Source of the DNA: Brachypodium distachyon
Lineage: Eukaryota; Streptophyta; Magnoliopsida; Poales; Poaceae
NCBI RefSeq assembly: GCF_000005505.3
Contig: NC_016131.3
Span: 18,249,501 to 18,313,500, forward strand
Reading direction: 5' to 3'
Length of the DNA: 64,000 nt
Made by a program: the position numbers and the translations under genes. The notes under the pieces were generated by a model. It did no database searches and was not told the DNA's origin. It worked only from the letters and a program-made list of their open reading frames with translations. Positions 57,835-64,000 of this stretch are shown here, one piece after another (within the stretch, counting starts at the first letter, position 1; the number at the start of each line of letters is the position of its first letter).

Positions 57835-58508
57835 TATTAATTTTTTTTCTGGTGAGGCTTAGCCACTCTGAAGCAATTGCCGGTGCTTCATTGGCATTCC
57901 CGCGGTGATATAAGGTCCTCCATGACCCTTGCCTAGTCGGTTGTGCAAAAGAGTAAAATGGTGATTTTAACCTAACCGGGCTGTCCATTTCAAATATGTG
58001 TGCTCTATTGCTCGTACTGTTTGCTTGAGTACATGCATCTTTGAGTATAGTATTATGAAAATACAGGAATATAAAAACACAAAATATATTATATGATAGA
58101 AAATCATATACAAAACAGACGAGTCAAAAACACGAGAATTTTGAATCCTAATAATAAGCATGACTCAATTAAGTAAAACCACGAGCAAAAATGAAATTAT
58201 GGTGGTTATGCCATCACTAAAACATTTGTCCATTTTGTGTGCAAAGATATTCTAAAAAAATCCAGGCTGAAACCATGCAAAGAAATTACTGTTCACTTTA
58301 ATATAAGGTGAATTTCGGGCATCCGAGGCTGAAATTATTATTACGCCTTCTTTTCAAAATAGAAAAAGAAATTATTGTTACGCCGGCGACCGGCGTGCAG
58401 AACTGCAGACAAGACAGTCGCCATCGATCTCAAGCACCACATGAAAGAACTGCCTTGAAATTGACGAAATTGGAAAAAAAAAATCAAGTCCTGTGAAACC
58501 AGTGAGCC
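57835..58508. other. Intergenic region and promoter of the next gene
   Basis: AT-rich, with no coding frame of interest. The last 150 bases are likely 5' UTR. No clear TATA box is placed. Confidence 0.45.
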
Positions 58509-60619
58509 ATGGACGAGAGGCTCCCGCCGCCGCCGCAATTCCAGCTCGTCTCCCCCTCGTCCATGTCGGCGCCGGCCTCGCCGTACTCCGCGCTCCACCC
58601 GCTCCTCCTCCCCTCCCCGAATCCCCACCTCCTCCTCAAGCCCAAGACGTTGACCCTCTCGCTCTCCTCCTCCTCCCTCGCCTCGATACCCTCCTCCTCC
58701 TCTCCCGCCCCAGCCGCCTCCGACGCCTGGGAGCTCGTCCAACCAACCGTGACCGTTGCTGCCGCTGCCCCCATCGACGGCGGCCTCGACGACTGCGCCA
58801 TCTTCCCGCCGCGCCTCCACGAGGGCCTGGGCCTGGAGGGGGAGGAAGAGGAGGCCGCGGCTAAGGAAGAAAAGGATGAGGAGGAGACTGATGACGAAGA
58901 GGTGGAGTGGATCTGGGGGTGGGGAAGGTGGCGCGCGGCGGCGAGGCGGGCGTGGGCGGCCGGGGCGGAGGGCGTGCTCGTGCACGGAGAGTGCGGGTGC
59001 CCCGGAGTGAGGCCAGCCGTATGGTCGGCCGCGGCGGCGGCCGTTGTGGTTGGGGCGCTGTTGTACGTGCGCCGCCGGGACAGGAGGGAAAGGGACCTCC
59101 TCGTCCTGCTCTCGCAGGAGAAGGATAAGGTTTGTGGATCTCTATGACGTTTGGTGATGATATGAATGTGTTGCAGATTTATAACTTGTCAGTAGACTTG
59201 AAGCAATTCAATCTTAAATTGATCAGAACCAGAAGATTTTCGTGGCATTTCGCCTCATTAGTATCGATCATATCCTTGGTGACATTTGAATCATTCATGG
59301 GCGGAGCCAGGAGAAAACTTGAGAGGGGGCACTTAAACATTCTTAAGAGGGTATAACTTAAATTAGAGGGGGCATCAATGTAGAAAATCTAAAATTTGTA
59401 ATGGTATATCAAAATTGAGTGGGGGCATTGGCCCCCACTGGCTACATGCTGGATCCTCCCATGGAATCATTGATATACATTGCCCTTGTGAGGTGTTAAG
59501 TGAAGCTAAAGGTAGATGTTTGGGAACCTACCGATGAGTACCTTAGGTTGAAGTTGGGGAAGACTAACAGAGGAGAAGATATCCTTAATCATTCACCCCC
59601 TTTGATGCTGGTATATATCATCTATGGAGTCTTGTTAAAATCTTGATCATGGGGTGTCTTTTGACAGTTAAAGTGCGTGACTCTTGGATGATTACATCCT
59701 CTTAGACTCTTAGTCCTGTTAAAATCTTGATATTGGGGTTGGGTCCGGGGAAGCAAAAGCACTATGGTGTAGAAGAATTGTACTATTTCTTTTAGTTAAT
59801 GTTTTTGCCATGTTTCACAATTTCCAAATAGACTACACATTTTCATCTAAGCCTATATCTTGATAATAAATGTGTACCTCTGTCAAGTACTCCCTCCGTT
59901 TCAAATTATAAGATGTTCTAGTTTTGTCCCAAGTCAAACCTTTTGAAATTTGACCAAGGTTAAAAAATGCACTAATATGCACTACTATGAAGATATGTAT
60001 CATGTCGCATTTAATAAACCTAATTAGAGTTGTAGATGTTGGTAGATTTTCTATAAACTTGATCAAACTTTAAGAATTTGACTTAGGACAAAAGTAGAGC
60101 ATCTTGTAATTTGGAACAGGTGGGTAGCCTTCAAATAAACATGCTCGAGTTGTTTTCCTTTGTGTATAAGCCTTTCATGTAAAACATTGGCAGTTGGACA
60201 TTCTTATGGGTGCCATGATGATCCAGAACATAAGTTGTTGACAGATTAGCGCTTGGTGGTCATATCATCTGTTACTGCTCTAATTGTTCTTTTGCAAATT
60301 TGCCTTTCTGGATTTCAAAGTACATAAATCTGCCATGGGTAACAAAATAACAACAATTTTGTGGTGGCTGTCTTACTGAACTATCTCTTCCACCATGTAC
60401 TCGCATCTATGGTTGCCACTGTTGACTCTTATGATGAAGGTTTAGAAATGCATTTGACACCAATACTGCATAGACATTCCTTTTTCTAAGAAAGAAAATC
60501 CCTCATGAGATATCTTGTTTTTCTTGTTGCAGAGGATAGCACAACTTCTCCATCAAATTGCTTTACTGAGTGACATCAGAAGCGGCAGCGAAGCAATTAA
60601 AATTTTGAGGAACTCTTGA
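58509..60619 (+). CDS. Single-pass membrane protein of unknown function, 2 exons
   Basis: Exons 58509-59129 and 60533-60619 join in phase (EKDK|RIAQLL) to give 235 residues. The N-terminal half is Ser/Pro/Leu-rich and low in complexity (MDERLPPPPQFQLVSPSS). WELV at 74-77 fits an ATG8-interaction (AIM) pattern. An acidic stretch (about 111-133) leads into EWIWGWGRW. One hydrophobic segment lies at about 168-187 (PAVWSAAAAAVVVGALLYV), with arginines after it (RRRDRRERD). The C-terminus (LLVLLSQEKDKRIAQLLHQI) is helical. The layout (acidic-aromatic block plus one C-proximal membrane segment) resembles small uncharacterised plant proteins; I do not recognise a named family with certainty. The intron carries at least two MITEs. 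Confidence 0.75.
59296..59463. mobile_element. MITE in the intron (about 165 bp)
   Basis: CATGGGCGGAGCCAGGAG at the left pairs imperfectly with the right end CTACATGCTGGATCCTCCCA (inverted). The interior has GAGGGGGCA and GTGGGGGCATTGGCCCCCAC blocks. Confidence 0.6.
59890..60124. mobile_element. Stowaway-type MITE in the intron (235 bp)
   Basis: TA-flanked. Starts CTCCCTCCGTTTCAAATTAT and ends ATCTTGTAATTTGGAACAGG plus TGGG, the diverged inverted copy. Confidence 0.75.
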
Positions 60620-61475
60620 TTATTGCTTCCTGTGCAAGAGATTCATTCGGTTGTAATGTCGTATAGCAATCTGGTTAGGTACTTACAGAATGTTGCATCA
60701 GGAAGTACTCCAGGATCGTGTAGCCTAATTATAGTTCAGTTGCGTGATATTGCATATATCTGATGTTTGTGTAATTGGAGAAATACACCTCCTTCGCCTT
60801 GGGACAAAACCTCCAAGATTCAACACTTAATCCCCCTTTGTTCTTAAGATTTGTAAATAGATGCATGATAACATCGCCAGTTATAAAAATGTAGAAATTG
60901 TTGTTCCAATCTCGTGGCACTGCAGGTTCTTAGTTCTGTATGCATGTCTATTATTCTTCGATAACATGTTGTAGTACAAAATCTTTTGGTGCTCTCTGCG
61001 GGTGCAGCAGGTCCTTAGGTATCGTAGATCTGCTTCTTAGGTCGCCAACGCGCTTCTCTATTAATCACACAGTCATGTTTTTGTAAGCACATTTTGATGG
61101 AAATTTGTGTTTACTGTTTCTGATGTGAAGCAGGACTGCGCAATGAAGGGTTTCTCGTCCTGGCTACTGATGATGCATAAGCTCTGTTGCTCTAGCACTA
61201 GCAGTGGTAACAGGCAAAATCGTCCAGCGACTGCTTAACTGCTTTTTAAGGCCGTCGATTGTTTTATAAAAAGAAAATACGCCGTTCTCTTGATTATGTG
61301 AGTTGGATCTAGATCCAACGGCTCATCTTTCTTCTCTCTTCTTTCCCAAGCCAGAGGCTTATGCTCGTACGTCCGCGCAGGTTGTTGAGATCTGGATTTA
61401 GAAGACCTCTCTTCCCCTTTGATGGTCGATTGCGGAGTCTGGCGCCGTGCTTTGTCAGATCTGTAGGAGAAGCCA
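60620..61475. other. 3' UTR and intergenic spacer
   Basis: AT-rich 3' UTR of the preceding gene, then spacer. A perfect 18-bp palindrome (GTTGGATCTAGATCCAAC) lies at 61302-61319. No gene is recognised. Confidence 0.5.
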
Positions 61476-63925
61476 CCTCACACCGCGCAAACTCTATCAG
61501 ATATCAGAAAGAAAGAAAGAAGAGAAATACCATAAAAAAAACTAAAGAATGATGAAGGAAATTGGGTGGAGGGAGAAGAACAGCTTAAAGAACACATTGC
61601 AGCCTATTTTTTCAACTTGTTCTCATCTTCGGCGGAACAAAACAATGAATCAATATTACGCGCAGTTTCCCCAAAGTCACCGAAGACATGAATGATATTC
61701 TATGTGCTGAATACTCAGAAGAGAAAGTGAGGAAAGCTTTGTTCAGTATAGGCGACCTCAAAGCGCCGGGCCCCAATGGAATGCCAGCTATTTTTTTCAA
61801 GAAATTCTGGGCCACTGTTGGAGACCAAGTAACAACAGAGGTTCTAAACGTGCTAAGGGGAGGGGATATACCAGAAGGCTGGAATGACACGACGGTGGTC
61901 TTAATCCCAAAGGTTTCACATCCTGTAAAACTAAAAGATCTAAGACCTATAAGCCTTTGCAATGTTCAGTACAAGGTGATTTCAAAGGTAATCTCCAACA
62001 GACTTAAAGTCATTCTTCCTGATATTCTTTACCCAAATCAAAGCGCATTTGTACCAGGGCGCATTATCTCTGATAATATATTACTGGCATATGAGCTGAC
62101 ACATTTTTTGCAGAGGAAAAGAAGTGGATCAGCAGGTTACGCGGCTCTGATATTGGACATTAGCAAAGCTTATGACAGAGTGGATTGGAATTTTTTGCGT
62201 GATATGATGATTAAACTGGGCTTTCATAGGAGTTGGGTTGAATTAATCATGAAGTGCATCACTTCAGTTAGATATCAAATTAAAGTAAATGGAGATGCCA
62301 CAGATGTTATTATCCCTCAAAGGGGGCTGCGTCAAGGAGACCCCCTGTCCCCATATCTGTTCTTAATATGCGCGGAAGGTTTCTCAGCCATGTTGAATGA
62401 TGAAGAGAGAAAGGGAAGGCTAAAGGGAGTCAAAATCTGCAGAGGTGCACCAAGTGTTAACCACTTACTCTTTGCGGACGACTCTCTTTTACTGCTTGAA
62501 GCAAATGCAAACAATGCCAAAGAAGTGAATAATATCCTGGAGAAGTATGAAGCATGTTCGGGACAGATGGTGAATAAAGAAAAATCAACAATTCTTTTCA
62601 GTAAGAATATGAAGACGAGGTGTAGAGATGTAATGAAAGGAATTTTGAATATCTCTACAGAAGGTCTATCTGCACGATATCTTGGTCTTCCAGCTTATAT
62701 TGGCAAGTCAAAAAAGAAGACCTTCAAATACATTAAAGAAAAAGTGTGGAGGAGAATTCAGGGGTGGAAAGAGAAGCTACTCTCGAAAGCGGGGAAAGAA
62801 ATCCTAATAAAAGCTGCGGCGCAAGCAATCCCAGTTTATGCAATGGCCTGTTTTGATCTAACCAAATCATTATGTGATGAAATCAGTTCCATGATTGCGC
62901 AATTTTGGTGGAGTCAGATGGATAAAACCAATAAAATACATTGGGTTAGTTGGGACAAGCTCTCAAAACCAAAACTGACCGGAGGATTGGGATTTAGAGA
63001 TCTTCACTCTTTTAATCTAGCAATGCTTGCTAGACAAGCATGGAGGCTCCTCCAAAATCCTTCCTCTCTTTGTGCACAGGTCCTAGCAGCAAGATATTAC
63101 CCAAACAATTCATTATTACAAGCTGTACCAGTACCGGGTATATCATATGCATGGAGAAGCATCTTGAAGGGGATTAATCTCTTGAAGGATGGCATTATAT
63201 GGACAGTTGGAGATGGGAATATGATTGATATTTGGTCAGACCCATGGATCCCAAGAGATTGCAGCAGGAAAGTTACTTCCCAGAGAGGCAGACACTTGGT
63301 ATCCAAGGTCTCAGAACTTATTAACCCCGTCACTCATAACTGGGATTCAGAGTTGGTCCATCAAACATTTGCCCCTGAAGATGTTGAACTCATTTTCAGA
63401 ATTCCAATTTATGAACATACAGGTGATTTTGTTGCTTGGCATTTTGATAAAAAAGGCTATTTCTCCGTAAAATCTGCGTACAGAGTAGCAATACATAAAA
63501 AAGAAGTGGATTCTCCTTTTGGACTAACATCTTCATCTAATGCAGAAGGAGTTTCTTCAACAGCATATGGAATAAATTGTGGAGGCTACCTTTACCAAAC
63601 AAGATGCTGCACTTTTTTTGGCGAGTAGCAAGCTACAGTCTACCACTCCGAATGAAACTCCACAGGAGAGGTATGAATGTAGATACTCGATGTCCTTTAT
63701 GTTTTAGAATGGATGAGGACGGAGGCCATTGCTTTCTAAAATGTAAAAAGGTCAAGATGCTATGGAGAATAGCTCAACTTGATCATATCAGGCTGCAGCT
63801 TATTCCTTGCACTGATGCTTTAAGTTTCTGTGAAGAAATTCTGAATTTGAATGAGGATGTGTCCCAAAGAGTTATTATCCTGCTTTGGCTTTGGTGGCAC
63901 GAAAGAAATAAGGCAAACAGGGGAG
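61476..63925 (+). mobile_element. L1-type LINE, 5'-truncated and frameshifted
   Basis: Non-LTR retrotransposon ORF2 lacking the endonuclease. The first recognisable part is SHRANSIRYQKERKKRNTIK. A one-base shift in the A-run (61534-61541) leads to NDEGNWVEGEEQLKEHIAAY, and a second shift near 61,675 enters the 61688-63628 frame. The reverse transcriptase carries LKAPGPNGMPAIFF, LRPISLCNVQYKVISKVISN, QSAFVPGRIISDNI, ILDISKAYDRVDW, RGLRQGDPLSPYLF and the catalytic HLLFADDSLLLL. A third shift near 63,548 leads to the zinc-finger-like tail (WNKLWRLPLPNKMLHFFWRV, RCPLCFRMDEDGGHCFLKCK, LLWLWWHERNKANRGE). Homology fades at about 63,925, near the window end. It is inactive. Confidence 0.9.
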
Positions 63926-64000
63926 AATCGATTAGGAGTAGCACGGGGCTCAGACACCGGGGATGCGCGAGCACCCCCTTTTTAGGTTCGGCAGTGGGCT

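Noticed and set aside
1..64000. CRISPR arrays, phage or bacterial defence systems, rRNA or tRNA genes
   Set aside because: No regularly spaced direct repeats, no bacterial gene organisation and no cloverleaf-like tRNA were seen; the window is plant nuclear DNA.

Overview
The window is plant nuclear DNA and almost certainly from a grass. The genes have many short exons with GT-AG introns. Coding starts are GC-rich and intergenic DNA is AT-rich. Stowaway-type elements flanked by TA and starting CTCCCTCCGT are abundant, and copia, gypsy, Mutator-like and LINE elements are present. The sequence does not fix the species; a pooid grass is my guess. No bacterial-type feature (operon, CRISPR array, Shine-Dalgarno site) is present.

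Layout. 2.1-12.2 kb (+): a 17-exon class II formin (PTEN-like, C2, FH1, FH2), resembling rice FH3. 12.2-16.9 kb: intergenic DNA with a small Stowaway element, an (AATAGG)n microsatellite and a degenerate repeat field. 16.9-21.5 kb (+): a nine-exon DHHC palmitoyltransferase resembling Arabidopsis PAT22, with one GC-AG intron. 21.8-22.9 kb: a 1,066-bp Mutator-like element with a perfect 9-bp target duplication. 24.4-25.4 kb (-): a single-exon multispanning membrane protein of unknown function. 27.5-28.0 kb (-): a TMEM230-type small membrane protein with an 83-bp x3 minisatellite upstream. 29.5-35.5 kb: rearranged copia fragments in both orientations. 36.9-39.1 kb (+): an intact papain-family cysteine protease, with a decayed copy of its 3' end at 40.8-41.0 kb. 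41.8-43.1 kb (-): a plant O-methyltransferase with a one-base frameshift. 45.1-57.8 kb: a 12.6-kb Ty3/gypsy element of Tat type (pol on -, a second RNase H, an antisense gene on +) inserted into a Stowaway MITE and itself decayed. 58.5-60.6 kb (+): a two-exon single-pass membrane protein of unknown function. 61.5-63.9 kb (+): a 5'-truncated, frameshifted L1-type LINE.

How the parts relate. The host genes are independent housekeeping or trafficking genes (actin nucleation, protein lipidation, small membrane proteins, proteolysis, specialised metabolism) and do not form a pathway or cluster. The main story is transposon layering: MITEs in introns, a gypsy element inside a MITE, chimeric copia pieces, and gene decay by frameshift and partial duplication. 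I did not find a convincing undescribed biological system. The most unusual items are the antisense multi-exon gene inside the gypsy element, the Gln/Ala-rich leader exon shared by two inverted copia fragments, and the captured segment in the Mutator-like element. Exon boundaries were placed by eye from splice consensus and protein continuity.
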